NCBI GenBank assembly: GCA_036825195.1
Contig: DAISYQ010000002.1
Location: forward strand, 137,498 to 201,497
Reading direction: 5' to 3'
DNA: 64,000 bases
DNA from: UBA2210 sp036825195
GTDB taxonomy: Bacteria > Desulfobacterota > Syntrophia > Syntrophales > UBA2210
Part shown: positions 15,983 through 24,536 of the stretch, piece after piece
Numbering within the stretch: the stretch's first letter is position 1
Layout of the letters: each line of letters starts with the position of its first letter
Position numbers and translations under genes: made by a program
The notes under the pieces: generated by a model
Databases searched by the model: none
Seen by the model: the letters and a program-made list of their open reading frames with translations, nothing else
What the model was told of the DNA's origin: nothing

Positions 15983-16363
15983 ATGGCTTATCTCGTAAAA
16001 TATCAATACAGCAAAGCAAAAAAACAAGTTTTTAATGGAGTGCGCTACGACAGCGGCTTTGAAGCCGGTTATGCAAAAGAACTCACGCTGAGGAAAATGG
16101 CTGGCGAGATAAAAGATTTTGAAGCTCACAAAGGAATTGACCTGATAGTCAATAACCATAAAGTCGGGATTTATTACATAGATTTTGTTGTCTATAACAA
16201 TGACGATACTATTACCTATGTGGAGACAAAAGGCTACCCGACACCAGTTTGGAAATTAAAATGGAAGATATTTGAAGCGATGTTCGCTGACGATCCGAAT
16301 GTCAGCCTTGAACTTATCATGCAGAAGCAATTTAAAATGCGTTCTGCAAAACGCCTAAATTGA
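15983..16363 (+). CDS. DUF1064-type nuclease-like phage protein
   Basis: A 126-residue protein with the pattern of the DUF1064 phage family. It has an N-terminal YDSGFEAGYAKEL helix, a central IDLIVNNHKVGIYYIDFVVYN strand pair with the conserved Asp, then YVETKGY (the E-x-K of a PD-(D/E)xK-type nuclease core), and WKLKWKIFEAMF at the end. The family is considered nuclease-like and may act on branched or recombining DNA; activity is inferred, not shown. It begins the rightward control module about 80 bases after the hairpins. There is no good Shine-Dalgarno site. Confidence 0.75.
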   Translation: MAYLVKYQYSKAKKQVFNGVRYDSGFEAGYAKELTLRKMAGEIKDFEAHKGIDLIVNNHKVGIYYIDFVVYNNDDTITYVETKGYPTPVWKLKWKIFEAMFADDPNVSLELIMQKQFKMRSAKRLN

Positions 16364-16442
16364 CCTATTTATTCCCGTCCTTTCCCTACCTTTTAAAAAT
16401 CCCTCGTCCTACATTTTAGCCAAAACAAAAGGAGGCTGGCTA

Positions 16443-16592
16443 ATGTGGGAGACTTTTAAACGGCAGGTACTTGGTAGATCAAAAAAGAAGAAGAAACAAA
16501 GTAAAACCACCATCGCTTATTACAACGGCAGACCTTTTTTAAAAATCATAAACGGCAGAGTTCATATTTTGCAAAAGAAGAAGCCCCGCTAA
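16443..16592 (+). CDS. Small Lys-rich protein (49 residues)
   Basis: ATG 16443 follows a strong AAAAGGAGG (16427-16435). The 49-residue product is basic (GRSKKKKKQSKTT; LQKKKPR at the end) with a short hydrophobic strand pair in the middle (YYNGRPFLKIINGRVHIL). It looks like a small nucleic-acid-binding protein. Its last codons overlap the leftward terminator hairpin at 16583-16609. The function is not recognised. Confidence 0.5.
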   Translation: MWETFKRQVLGRSKKKKKQSKTTIAYYNGRPFLKIINGRVHILQKKKPR

Positions 16593-16609
16593 CCAGAGGC
16601 TAACGGGGC
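16583..16609 (-). terminator. Leftward terminator of the excisionase-like gene
   Basis: On the minus strand GCCCCGTTAGCC and GGTTAGCGGGGC pair over 12 positions with two G-U pairs and a TCT loop, followed by TTCTTCTTTT. On the plus strand the two wobble positions would be mismatches, which confirms the leftward direction. Confidence 0.8.
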
Positions 16610-16620
16610 GAGCTGTGAGC

Positions 16621-16851
16621 CTACAAGAGGTTATGGCGGTTTTCACTTCCGCCGTCTCTTGTGGGTTCGGAGTTGGGTTTTTGAGCTTTGTTCTTTAGGG
16701 ACGCAAAAAACATTTCTTTGTCGATGAGCCATATGCCGCCGATTTTAAAGCTACCGGCAATGTTTCCCTGGTTTAACTGCTGATAAGCCCATTTTGGACT
16801 TACCCGCAGAAGTTCAGAGAGTTCACCGACAAACAGAAAGGGACTGGACAT
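16621..16851 (-). CDS. Excisionase/MerR-type HTH protein
   Basis: ATG 16851 follows AGGAGG at ideal spacing; a longer frame reaches 16881 without a ribosome site. The 76-residue product has FLFVGELSELLRVSPKWAYQ, an AlpA/Xis-type helix-turn-helix. A wing (GSFKIGGIWLIDKEMF) follows, then a polar tail. Such proteins bend DNA at attachment sites to direct excision or act as small regulators. It is divergent from the integrase gene, 131 bases apart, so the shared region probably carries both promoters and its binding sites. Confidence 0.75.
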   Translation of the reverse strand: MSSPFLFVGELSELLRVSPKWAYQQLNQGNIAGSFKIGGIWLIDKEMFFASLKNKAQKPNSEPTRDGGSENRHNLL

Positions 16852-16982
16852 AAAAACCTCCTGTCCCAATCCTCTCAACACTTTTTGTTATTACCCTAAA
16901 TTTTTATGCTCAAAACCTCCTCCTATCTTTAAGCGTACAAATTTTAACATAAAAATTGCACATTTTAAAGGAGGTGATAATC

Positions 16983-17951
16983 GTGGCTGTTTACAAGAGG
17001 CAGCTTAAAAAAGGTTTAAGGTGGTGGTATAAATTTGATTATAAAAATATCACCTATAGTTCTAAGGCTGAATATTTAACAAAGGTTGAAGCGCGGAAGG
17101 GTGAGGCCGAAAGACTGGCAAATCTAAAAAAACAGAAACAAGAGAAGATTTCTTTTTTAAATCTTTGTAATCTACGTCTTGACCTCATTAAAACCAAGTC
17201 TGATTACTATTACCGGGATCATCAACTTGTTTTGCGGCCGTTGATAAAAAAATGGGGAAGATTAGATGTCAACGGCATTGAAAAGAAAATGGTTATTGCT
17301 CATTTTACTGATATGTCAAATGAATTGGCGAAGCGGGGAAAGGATAACTATCTCGTTAATAAATCCATCCGTATATTAAAAGCGATGTTTTACTGGGCGA
17401 TTGATGACCTGGAGGTAATGGACAAAAACCCAGCCAAGATAAAGCTTTTTCCGATTGACAGAAAATTAAAGTACATTCCGCCTGACAAGGATATAAAAAT
17501 TGTTTTGGAAAAATGCAACGAAGAGCAAAAAAGGCTGATAAAATTTGTGATGGATACCGGAGCAAGAATAAGTGAAGCTTTGAGAGTAGCTGATACTGAC
17601 TTTAAAAACGGTTTTGTGGTTCTCTGGACGAGAAAAAATAAGCGAGGCGACCTTATACCCCGTTATGTGCCTTATAAGCCTGATTTTGAAATAAAAGATG
17701 GTAAAATTTTTTACAGCTGGACTGGATACCCCAGGTTTCTTGAAATGGCTTGCAGAGAGGCAAAAATCAAGCTTTTTGGCTGGCACGCTTTACGGCACAG
17801 ATACGCTTCTAAACTAGCAAATGAAAAAATGCCCTTAATCCAAATCAGAGACTTGCTTGGCCATCAGGATATAACAACTACAAATATTTATTTGCAGTCG
17901 ATTCTTGGTTACGATTTTGCCTCTGATTATAACAAAAACATGTATTGTTAA
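16983..17951 (+). CDS. int: Phage tyrosine recombinase (integrase)
   Basis: GTG 16983 is chosen because AAAGGAGGTGAT, a near-perfect ribosome site, lies just upstream. The product is 322 residues. The N-terminal part (RWWYKFDYKNITYSSKAE) is an arm-binding domain, then a SAM-like core-binding domain (about 60-155). The catalytic domain shows Arg195 (DTGARISEAL), His268-x-x-Arg271 (WHALRHRYASKL), His294 (LLGHQDITTT) and the nucleophile Tyr303 (NIYLQ). It inserts phage DNA at the tRNA-type site 870 bases downstream. A terminator follows at 17955. Confidence 0.95.
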   Translation: MAVYKRQLKKGLRWWYKFDYKNITYSSKAEYLTKVEARKGEAERLANLKKQKQEKISFLNLCNLRLDLIKTKSDYYYRDHQLVLRPLIKKWGRLDVNGIEKKMVIAHFTDMSNELAKRGKDNYLVNKSIRILKAMFYWAIDDLEVMDKNPAKIKLFPIDRKLKYIPPDKDIKIVLEKCNEEQKRLIKFVMDTGARISEALRVADTDFKNGFVVLWTRKNKRGDLIPRYVPYKPDFEIKDGKIFYSWTGYPRFLEMACREAKIKLFGWHALRHRYASKLANEKMPLIQIRDLLGHQDITTTNIYLQSILGYDFASDYNKNMYC

Positions 17952-17954
17952 AAC

Positions 17955-17990
17955 AATGGGATTGGCAATAAAAAGCTGATCCCATTTTAT
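17955..17990 (+). terminator. Terminator after integrase
   Basis: AATGGGAT (17955-17962) pairs with ATCCCATT (17979-17986). A 16-base loop lies between them and TTATTT follows. The stem is short but perfect and lies four bases after the integrase stop. Confidence 0.6.
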
Positions 17991-18069
17991 TTATAAAAAT
18001 TTTGAATATATGCTTGCGAAAATTTGTTAATATGTTTAATTGTTAATAACTTGAAAGGAGGACGATTAC

Positions 18070-18456
18070 ATGGGATTTAAAGAGCTATTAGAAAATTTTA
18101 AATTAGTCGATTTTCAAGTTAAGGTTAATGATTTTTTAAACGGTAAAAATGTTGGCCTAATAAATATAGTCGTTGAGAAGAAAACATATAATATTGTTTT
18201 ACCGGATTCGGAAAAATGGGAAAGCTTTGTAGCAACTCCAATAACACCGGAAAAAGAAGTACGTATCAAGGAACGTAGTGAGGAAAAATTAAAATGTTTA
18301 GATTCAGAGTTTGATTTATTGCCCAGAGAAGCTGCCTTAAATATTGTGACTGCGACAATAGCAACTACTGCTACAGATTTGAGTATCGAAGAAGAGATTA
18401 AAATAAAAGATGAAATGGTTGCTTCTGTTGATAAACCTATAAAAAACGATAAATGA
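18070..18456 (+). CDS. Hypothetical protein between integrase and att
   Basis: ATG 18070 follows AAAGGAGG at good spacing. The 128-residue product has an N-terminal alpha/beta part (FQVKVNDFLNGKNVGLINIV, then a Tyr/Val strand) and a charged helical C-terminal half rich in Glu, Lys and Thr. There is no membrane segment or enzyme motif. It is followed by a second small gene with its own weaker ribosome site. Location beside the attachment site marks it as a lysogenic or accessory gene. Not recognised. Confidence 0.6.
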   Translation: MGFKELLENFKLVDFQVKVNDFLNGKNVGLINIVVEKKTYNIVLPDSEKWESFVATPITPEKEVRIKERSEEKLKCLDSEFDLLPREAALNIVTATIATTATDLSIEEEIKIKDEMVASVDKPIKNDK

Positions 18457-18471
18457 AAAAGAGGGAAAAAT

Positions 18472-18642
18472 ATGAAAAAAGAAATGACTGAAATTTGCGT
18501 AGAGACTGACGATGAGGGTCGTATTTCAATTACTCAACCAGCAACCTTTGAAGACGGTGACACTATATTAATATATCCTGACCAAGTTGATATTCTCATA
18601 AAATGGCTACAGGAAGCTAAAGAAGAAGTTCTGAAAAGATAG
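18472..18642 (+). CDS. Small acidic protein (56 residues)
   Basis: ATG 18472, preceded by GAGGG, encodes 56 residues. They are acidic, with a beta pattern (EICVETDDEGRISITQP, DTILIYPDQVDILIKWL) and a C-terminal amphipathic helix (LQEAKEEVLKR). It lies 15 bases after the previous gene and probably shares its transcript. It may be a small regulator or partner of the 128-residue protein; no family is recognised. Confidence 0.5.
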   Translation: MKKEMTEICVETDDEGRISITQPATFEDGDTILIYPDQVDILIKWLQEAKEEVLKR

Positions 18643-18681
18643 AATCTGAAGCTAGAAAAATTTGGGGAAATCCTCTTTTCT

Positions 18682-18803
18682 CGCTACGATTCCGCTACGG
18701 ATTATAACCAAAAGCCGTATAATAAAGGGTAAAATATTCTCAAATGTTCTTCTATAAAAGGTGAGAGGTTTACATAGGTTAACCTGAAATTAGATGGTTA
18801 ACA
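18682..18803. promoter_or_regulatory. Candidate integrase arm-binding repeats
   Basis: CGCTACGATT (18682-18691) and CGCTACGGATT (18693-18703) are direct repeats offset by 11 bases, one helical turn. The palindrome GGTTAACC (18777-18784) and a partial copy TGGTTAACA (18795-18803) lie 18 bases apart and end about 20-45 bases left of the att core. Position next to attR suggests recombinase or excisionase binding; this is inference. Confidence 0.4.
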
Positions 18804-18820
18804 AAAATTAATGATAGTGT

Positions 18821-18873
18821 CTTAAAATCCCTCGGTCTTTAGGGCTGTGAGGGTTCGATTCCCTCCCCACCAA
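18821..18873 (+). other. attR: Attachment site: 3' half of a tRNA-Leu(UAA)-like gene
   Basis: The sequence carries the anticodon loop CTTAAAA (18821-18827), the 3' anticodon stem, and a class-II variable arm (CGGTC...GGCTG). It continues through the T-arm GAGGG-TTCGATT-CCCTC to the 3' acceptor strand, ending at 18873. No matching 5' half lies upstream, so this is a recombination scar with crossover in or near the anticodon loop, as is typical of tyrosine integrases. The intact tRNA should lie at the left end outside the window. The host terminator follows nine bases later. Confidence 0.78.
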
Positions 18874-18881
18874 TAATTTGG

Positions 18882-18919
18882 AAGGGGTATCAATAAGTTA
18901 GAATATTGATACCCCTTTT
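18882..18919 (+). terminator. Terminator after the tRNA fragment
   Basis: AAGGGGTATCAATA (18882-18895) pairs perfectly over 14 bases with TATTGATACCCCTT (18904-18917). An eight-base loop lies between them and T residues follow. It probably terminated the original host tRNA gene. Confidence 0.85.
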
Positions 18920-19026
18920 CATTTCAGTGGATTTTTTCGTATCACACTCTTGACACACTTTCCGTCCTTCTGTACCATCCCCGCCGAAAGTAATAATATT
19001 AATCTGAGAGAATAGTGCCCTTTATT

Positions 19027-19308
19027 ATGGAAAGTGTAATTCATCATTACAGAGATGGAAATGTTGTTCTCTATAAAAGAGAAAAAGGCAACAAATGGCA
19101 AGCAAGATTAAAGTTACCCAGTGGAAAATGGAAAAGAATATCAACAAAAAACTCAGATTTGAGAATAGCTTCATAAATTGCGTCAGATCTATATGATGAG
19201 ATTCGTTTCCGTATTGCACACAAACTTCCAATTACAACAAAGAAATTTTCTACCATTGCAAAAACGTGTATTGCAGAGATGCCGGAAGAATTAGAAGAGC
19301 GGATGTAA
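19027..19308 (+). pseudogene. Remnant of a second tyrosine integrase (N-terminal part)
   Basis: Reading from ATG 19027 gives an integrase-type arm domain (VVLYKREKGNKWQARLKLP, GKWKRISTK). An in-frame TAA follows at about 19174, and then typical continuation (ASDLYDEIRFRIAHKLP, TTKKFSTIAKT) to TAA 19306. The core-binding and catalytic domains are missing. It differs from the active integrase in this window. It lies 150 bases past the attachment site and is best read as the relic of an earlier element at the same tRNA. Confidence 0.78.
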
Positions 19309-19550
19309 TCAGATCAATAACCGCACAGGTTGGCTATCCCAAAGACAGGGCTGAAGAACTCTTAGAATCCACCTGGAGATAATCAAACAGGCACTCGAAG
19401 GTGGGGAGCGGTTTCGGCAAGTTTTCCCTCGCCGAAAAGAAAGCCAGGATTGGCAGGAATCCTCAAACGGGGGAATCGATGATTATATCACCTCGTAGAA
19501 TTGTGTCATTTAAATGCTCTTCAAAGACGAAAGAAAATCTCAACGATTGA
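19293..19550 (+). pseudogene. Broken IHF/HU-family DNA-bending protein gene
   Basis: Fragments of an IHF-alpha-like protein occur in order: ADVIRSITAQVGYPKDRAEE, then after a one-base loss near 19374 LEIIKQALEGGE. After a small deletion that removes the residues expected before it, GFGKFSLAEKKARIGRNPQT and PRRIVSFKCSS follow, ending at TGA 19548. No start codon is left, because the 5' end is fused to the integrase relic. The intact form would bend DNA and assist recombination. It is now non-functional. Confidence 0.78.
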
Positions 19551-19562
19551 TCGCAGCATCAC

Positions 19563-19592
19563 TTGACATAAATGGTATAACTGGACTATATT
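19563..19592 (+). promoter_or_regulatory. Sigma-70-type promoter
   Basis: TTGACA (19563-19568, perfect) and TATATT (19587-19592, five of six) are 18 bases apart. The next 120 bases have no plausible reading frame and end in the terminator at 19681. The promoter could drive a short RNA or an attenuated leader of the HD-GYP gene at 19849. Confidence 0.5.
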
Positions 19593-19680
19593 GCAATAAA
19601 ATTGAATCTTGTGAATCTGTCGTGATGTTTTAGCTTGCTATGCTTCCAATGAGGAAAACGTAATGGCCGTGCTAATGTTA

Positions 19681-19717
19681 AGCCCGTTTCTCGTATCTTG
19701 AGAACGGGCTTTTTTTA
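19681..19717 (+). terminator. Strong rho-independent terminator upstream of an HD-GYP gene
   Basis: AGCCCGTTTCTC (19681-19692) pairs with GAGAACGGGCT (19700-19710), with one bulged T, followed by seven T residues. It lies 131 bases before the GTG start of the HD-GYP gene, so it is either the end of a short RNA or an attenuator. Confidence 0.85.
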
Positions 19718-19848
19718 TTCAAATCACTTTTATCTTTATCCACTTATTGAATTTTTTCTCGACAACGCCATAAAAAGAAAAATGAACTTCAATTATAAAA
19801 AGCTTACTCTGATTTATTATACTTTTGAAAAGCACAAGGAGTAACCAA

Positions 19849-20706
19849 GTGAAATTCATCAGAACAACCAATTTCCCTTTTCTCGTTTCGGTCTTATATG
19901 CGTTCCTAGGTGGGATCTGGATCTTGTGTTCTGATAAATTCACCTATTATTTAACAAATGATCCAACCCAGTTAATATTTCTTCAGACATATAAAGGATG
20001 GATATATGTTTCGGTCACTGCATTTCTTCTCTACCTGCTTCTAAACAAAGGGTGGAAAAGTTTGCAGTTTGAAATCCAATCTCGTCGCGAGGCTGAAGAA
20101 GAACTTGAACAGAGCTTGGCACATACACAGGTAGGATTGCGTTCCACAGTGAAAGTAATAGCCGAGACTGTCGAGGCAAGAGATCCTTACACAGCCGGCC
20201 ATCAGCGGAGGGTGTCAGAACTGGCCCGAAGTATTGCTGCTGAAATGAATTTGCCACACAATCAGATTGATGGTATTCGTATTGCTGCAAACATACATGA
20301 CCTGGGTAAAATTTCTATTCCCGTAGAAATTCTCAGTAAGCCGAGCCAATTGTCAGATGTGGAATTTTCTCTGATTAAAGAACATCCTTTATCGGGCTAT
20401 AATATCTTAAAAGACATCGCATTTCCTTGGCCTATTGCAAGGGTCATTCTTGAGCATCATGAACGAATGGATGGTTCCGGATATCCGAACGGATTGAAGG
20501 GAGATGAACTTCTTCTTGAATCAAGAATTTTAGCTGTCGCAGATGTTGTGGAGGCTATGGCTTCATACCGTCCGTATCGAGCCGCCTTGGGTATTGATTT
20601 AGCTCTTGAAGAGATTGTTAACAACAGAGGTGTTTTATACGATTCTATAGTAGTGGACGCATGCCTACGACTATTCAATGAAAAAGGTTACGAGTTACAG
20701 GAGTGA
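19849..20706 (+). CDS. Membrane HD-GYP c-di-GMP phosphodiesterase
   Basis: GTG 19849 follows AAGGAG at seven bases; a TTG frame start at 19825 lies before that site. The product is about 285 residues. Two transmembrane helices (about residues 8-26 and 47-68) are separated by a short periplasmic loop. A coiled linker (RREAEEELEQ) follows, then an HD-GYP domain with DPYTAGHQRRV, HDLGK, EHPLSGY and HHERMDGSGYP, all key metal and signature residues present. It should hydrolyse c-di-GMP at the membrane. It lacks a large sensory domain, so the loop or membrane state may be the input. Confidence 0.9.
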   Translation: MKFIRTTNFPFLVSVLYAFLGGIWILCSDKFTYYLTNDPTQLIFLQTYKGWIYVSVTAFLLYLLLNKGWKSLQFEIQSRREAEEELEQSLAHTQVGLRSTVKVIAETVEARDPYTAGHQRRVSELARSIAAEMNLPHNQIDGIRIAANIHDLGKISIPVEILSKPSQLSDVEFSLIKEHPLSGYNILKDIAFPWPIARVILEHHERMDGSGYPNGLKGDELLLESRILAVADVVEAMASYRPYRAALGIDLALEEIVNNRGVLYDSIVVDACLRLFNEKGYELQE

Positions 20707-21558
20707 AAATCACTTTCCCAAGGCTCACTCCGAAATTTCTTGGAAAGATACATTGATGTAAGTCTTAACAAAACACTCCATAGAATTGCATTAAATCAAA
20801 AAAAGAAGCCCCGGATGAAGAGAAATTTCATTTGAGGCTTCCCCCGGAAAAGAATAGGTCCAAAGTACGCTGAAAGGAAACCTAATTTGATTATGATTTC
20901 TATGGTAACGCAAGGGGCGAAGTATTGAAATTTGAAATCTGTTCTTTTTCAGAGATAGTTACTGTTTAATGTAAAATTTACACCGCACTATATATCTATT
21001 GTCCAGTCGGTTTCAGTGAATGTAATATTCGGAAGAAACGCTGTATTGCCTTTGACGAAATAATGTCAAAATCATGATTTGAAGCACAAGCAATGTATGT
21101 TATAATTTTATTCAAGTTGTTATAAAACATAATATCATAACAAGCAGATCGAAGATATGTTTCGAAAGATCCTAAATTTTTTAAACATGTCAACGTATTA
21201 TTCCTCAACAAGATATTGTAATAGAGTTTATAAATTCTTATATTTCATTGAAATTATACTTATATGTAATGTGTGTTGGACAGCTGTAAGGCACAAGGAG
21301 GGATTACTAGTCTGATGTCAAAGCCCTATCTTTAGCTTCAAACAATAGAGATTTTCTTTGTTGTTAAGGACTTATCCAAAACAGGGAAAACTCTGTGATA
21401 ACAATGCCACACTTCATGACGGTAATGATTCGACTGCCAAAATTGCATTGAGGTGTTAAGCATGTAATTACTCCTCTACGACAATTTATAAGGTAATAGA
21501 AATTAGAGAACATTAAGACAGTAAGTTCTTTTTCGACTCAAAACACCGAGGAGTAGTT
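20707..21558. other. Long intergenic region with a leftward terminator
   Basis: No convincing gene is seen in these 850 bases. At 20798-20841 the minus strand has GAAGCC...ATGAA paired with TTCAT...GGCTTC (mismatched middle), followed by seven T residues. This is a leftward terminator without a leftward gene upstream, so an unrecognised leftward RNA from 20842-21500 is possible. The rest is A/T-rich spacer and the promoter region of the gene at 21559. Confidence 0.4.
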
Positions 21559-24240
21559 ATGTCGCAAAAAAGATCTACGAAAACCGACCGCCGCCTTTCT
21601 TTATCCAAAATTCAGGACCACCAGGTCATGAATAACAATACCATCAAAGCCAAACCAGCCCAACATGAGTCACGGGAGAAAGAAATCATTCGTCAGGCTT
21701 TTTTTGATGCTGTTCAGGAAAGCATAGTATTGATCGATTCAAAGGGAATTATAACATTATTGAATGCCGCAGCTGCCCGGAGATTGGGCAAGACCGTGAA
21801 GGAACTCGAAGGAGCGTATATTTTCGACTATTTTCCACCAAAAATAAAGAAGCTGAGACAAGAACAGGTTGATAAAGTACTATCCACAGGCAAGCCGGTT
21901 TCTTTTAGTGACTCCCATTCGGGAAAATTTTTCGAACATCGACTTTATCCTGTCTTTTGTGATGATAAGACGGTATCAAGCGTCGCCGTATTTACGCGGG
22001 ACATTACCGAACGCACGCGGAAAAAGGAGGAGATTAGAACTGCGAAGGATACCTACAGAAATATTTTTCTTAATTCTCAGATCGGCTTGTATAGAACGGA
22101 TATGGATACGGGATTGCTGCTTGACGCAAATGATGCCATCGCGCGGTCTATGGGATATCAGGACAGAGCTTCTTTAATGGCCAAGCCTTTCAACTTTGCA
22201 GAACGGTATGCCGACCCGTGTGACGGGGAGAAGATGCTCTCTCTCTTGCAGGTCGATGGCGAATTCCACAACTATGAGGCTCGGTTTAGAAAAAAGGATA
22301 ATTCAATACGATGGATGCGCTGTTCCGCTCGTCTTGTCAGGGAAAAGGGATGGATTGAAGGAGTCTTGGAGGACATCACGGATCGTAAGCTGGCCAAAGA
22401 AGCTCTGCGCGAGTCGGAATTGAAATACCGCATGTTGGTGGATCAATCTCTCCTTGGCATATTGATCTTACAAGACGGGCGCATCTTGTACGCAAACAAT
22501 ATGGTCACGGAGAAAGGAGGATACAGTAGGGACGAACTTAATGCCTTTTCGCCGATACAGGTGATGGAGTTGATCCATCCGGATGACCGCGAAGTTGTAT
22601 GGAATCGGATGCTCAGTCGTCTTATGGGTAACCGGGAACCGGAGAGAAATGAATGCCGTCTCATCGCTAAAGATGGTTCGATATACTGGGTGGATGTGCA
22701 TACGAATGTGATCGAATATCTGGGCAAGGCCGCCATACAGATGTGCGTTGTCGATATTACCGAGCGCAAGAGAGCAGAGGAAGAGATGCACAAAAGCGAA
22801 GAGCGTTATGCAGCCCTTCTCGACGCCTTCCCTGACGAAATATTGTTCACGGATCTGGAGGGCTCCATACAAAAGTTATCTCCTTCTGGTTTGGAGTTGT
22901 TCGGGTACGAACAAAACATTTTATCGAATCGCAATGTTCTTGATTATCTTGTACCTGAGGATAGAAACCGTGCCGCTTACAATATTTCGCTGATGCACCA
23001 GGGGATTTTAACCGGACCGGCTGAATATCGCGGGATACGGGCTGATGGAAGTCTGGTCAATATTGAGTGTAATGGCAACCTTATTAGGAGATCAAATGGG
23101 CAACCCACCGGAATGGTTATTGTCATCCGCGACATCAGCAAGCGCAAGCAACTTGAGTATGAGCTTAAGCAGCACCGCGAAAATCTCGAAAAACTGGTCA
23201 AGGAGCGCACTGTCGAGTTAGGGCGGACGGTGGAAGAACTGCAATTCAAGAATGTCATTTTGTCCACACAGCAGGAAACATCAATTGACGGAATCCTCGT
23301 GGTTGACGATGCCGCCAATATTGTCTTATTCAACCGTCGATTTATAGAAATGTGGGGTCTCCCGGCAAATCTCGTCGAAGAGAGAGACGATGAACCGGTT
23401 CTTCAGTTTGTGACGGCCAAGATGGCGGATCCCCAATCGTTTGTACGGAAAGTTCAATACCTCTATGAACATAAACAGGAAATTAGCCAGGATGAAATAC
23501 CTTTGGCGGATGGCCGGGTTTTTGACCGTTATTCTGCACCGATGTTAGGTTCGGACAATCGATACTACGGTCGCGTCTGGTATTTCCATGATAGTACCGA
23601 ACGCAAACAGGCAGAAGAAAAGCTTCTGCAGACACTCGATAGTCTCAGGAAAGCGGTTGGCACCACCATTCAGGTTATGGTATCCGCTGTAGAGGTGAGA
23701 GACCCCTATACAGCCGGCCATCAGTTTCGATCCACGGATCTTGCCTGTGCCATCGCCATAGAAATGGGATTATCCCAAGAAAAAATCGAGGGAATCCGTA
23801 TGGCTGGTTCCATCCATGACATTGGAAAGCTATCAATTCCCGCTGAAATATTATCTAAGCCCACCGAACTGACACAAATTGAGCTTTTGCTGATAAAAGA
23901 GCACTCTCAGAGAGGGTACGACATACTCAAGGATGTGGAATCTCCCTGGCCACTGGCAGAAATTATCTACCAGCACCATGAACGCTTGGACGGTTCGGGT
24001 TATCCAAGAAATCTGAAAGGGGATGATATTCTTATAGAGGCCCGTATTATAGCCGTGGCCGATGTAGTGGAAGCCATGGCCTCACATCGTCCATATCGTC
24101 CTACCTTGGGGATAGGAGCCGCTCTTGAGGAGATTGAGAAGAACAGAGGTATTCTCTATGATTCAGAGGTTGTGGATGTATGCTTAGGGCTATTCAATGA
24201 AAAAGGTTACACACTCAAGGAGGAAAAATTATTCCTCTAG
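21559..24240 (+). CDS. Multi-PAS HD-GYP phosphodiesterase
   Basis: An 893-residue cytoplasmic protein; ATG 21559 follows GAGGAG. It has five PAS or PAS-like sensor domains (about residues 45-155, 160-280, 285-405, 410-535 and 575-690), most ending in the DITERKR-type motif. A coiled coil lies near 535-570, and an HD-GYP domain at 700-885 carries DPYTAGHQF, HDIGK and HHERLDGSGYP. There is no membrane segment. It should degrade c-di-GMP in response to small ligands or redox signals bound by the PAS domains. Its HD-GYP part closely resembles that of 19849-20706, and the two probably arose by duplication. Confidence 0.9.
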   Translation: MSQKRSTKTDRRLSLSKIQDHQVMNNNTIKAKPAQHESREKEIIRQAFFDAVQESIVLIDSKGIITLLNAAAARRLGKTVKELEGAYIFDYFPPKIKKLRQEQVDKVLSTGKPVSFSDSHSGKFFEHRLYPVFCDDKTVSSVAVFTRDITERTRKKEEIRTAKDTYRNIFLNSQIGLYRTDMDTGLLLDANDAIARSMGYQDRASLMAKPFNFAERYADPCDGEKMLSLLQVDGEFHNYEARFRKKDNSIRWMRCSARLVREKGWIEGVLEDITDRKLAKEALRESELKYRMLVDQSLLGILILQDGRILYANNMVTEKGGYSRDELNAFSPIQVMELIHPDDREVVWNRMLSRLMGNREPERNECRLIAKDGSIYWVDVHTNVIEYLGKAAIQMCVVDITERKRAEEEMHKSEERYAALLDAFPDEILFTDLEGSIQKLSPSGLELFGYEQNILSNRNVLDYLVPEDRNRAAYNISLMHQGILTGPAEYRGIRADGSLVNIECNGNLIRRSNGQPTGMVIVIRDISKRKQLEYELKQHRENLEKLVKERTVELGRTVEELQFKNVILSTQQETSIDGILVVDDAANIVLFNRRFIEMWGLPANLVEERDDEPVLQFVTAKMADPQSFVRKVQYLYEHKQEISQDEIPLADGRVFDRYSAPMLGSDNRYYGRVWYFHDSTERKQAEEKLLQTLDSLRKAVGTTIQVMVSAVEVRDPYTAGHQFRSTDLACAIAIEMGLSQEKIEGIRMAGSIHDIGKLSIPAEILSKPTELTQIELLLIKEHSQRGYDILKDVESPWPLAEIIYQHHERLDGSGYPRNLKGDDILIEARIIAVADVVEAMASHRPYRPTLGIGAALEEIEKNRGILYDSEVVDVCLGLFNEKGYTLKEEKLFL

Positions 24241-24536
24241 GTTTTGTCCCAATGTTTCTTGATTAGATACCCCGGGAGAAAATAGCAGATTAACTCCTTT
24301 TGACCTGCTCCCTAAAAACTGTACCAGCTTTACATAGAGAAATCTGGAAAAATAACCTGAACATGCAGGACAGACCATGTGAGTCGCCTCAGAGCGGTTA
24401 TCTCCCCACTAACGCATTTTGAAATTTTGCGCTGACTTTTTTGTTATGATGTATATCAAGATAAAATCCCATTGATGTATTATTACAGTTCAAGTGTCGC
24501 AAAAGAATCCTGATAATGATTTCGAGGGTGTGACAT

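Larger units (their letters stand above)
1..18873. mobile_element. Right-hand part of a podovirus-like prophage
   Basis: The segment runs from the left window edge, so the prophage is incomplete here, to a tRNA-like attachment site at 18821-18873. It holds a rightward late module of virion and lysis genes, a cargo cassette, a tRNA and a control end with excisionase-like and integrase genes. Putting the integrase next to the attachment site is the usual layout of tRNA-integrating phages. Gene content turns abruptly from phage to chromosomal just after the site. No terminase, portal or capsid gene is visible; these would lie to the left. The podovirus assignment rests on the nozzle-like and ejection-like proteins and is inference. 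Confidence 0.85.

Noticed and set aside
20996..21211. Leftward 71-codon frame in the gap between two HD-GYP genes
   Set aside because: Only TTG starts, low-complexity A/T-rich product and no family resemblance.
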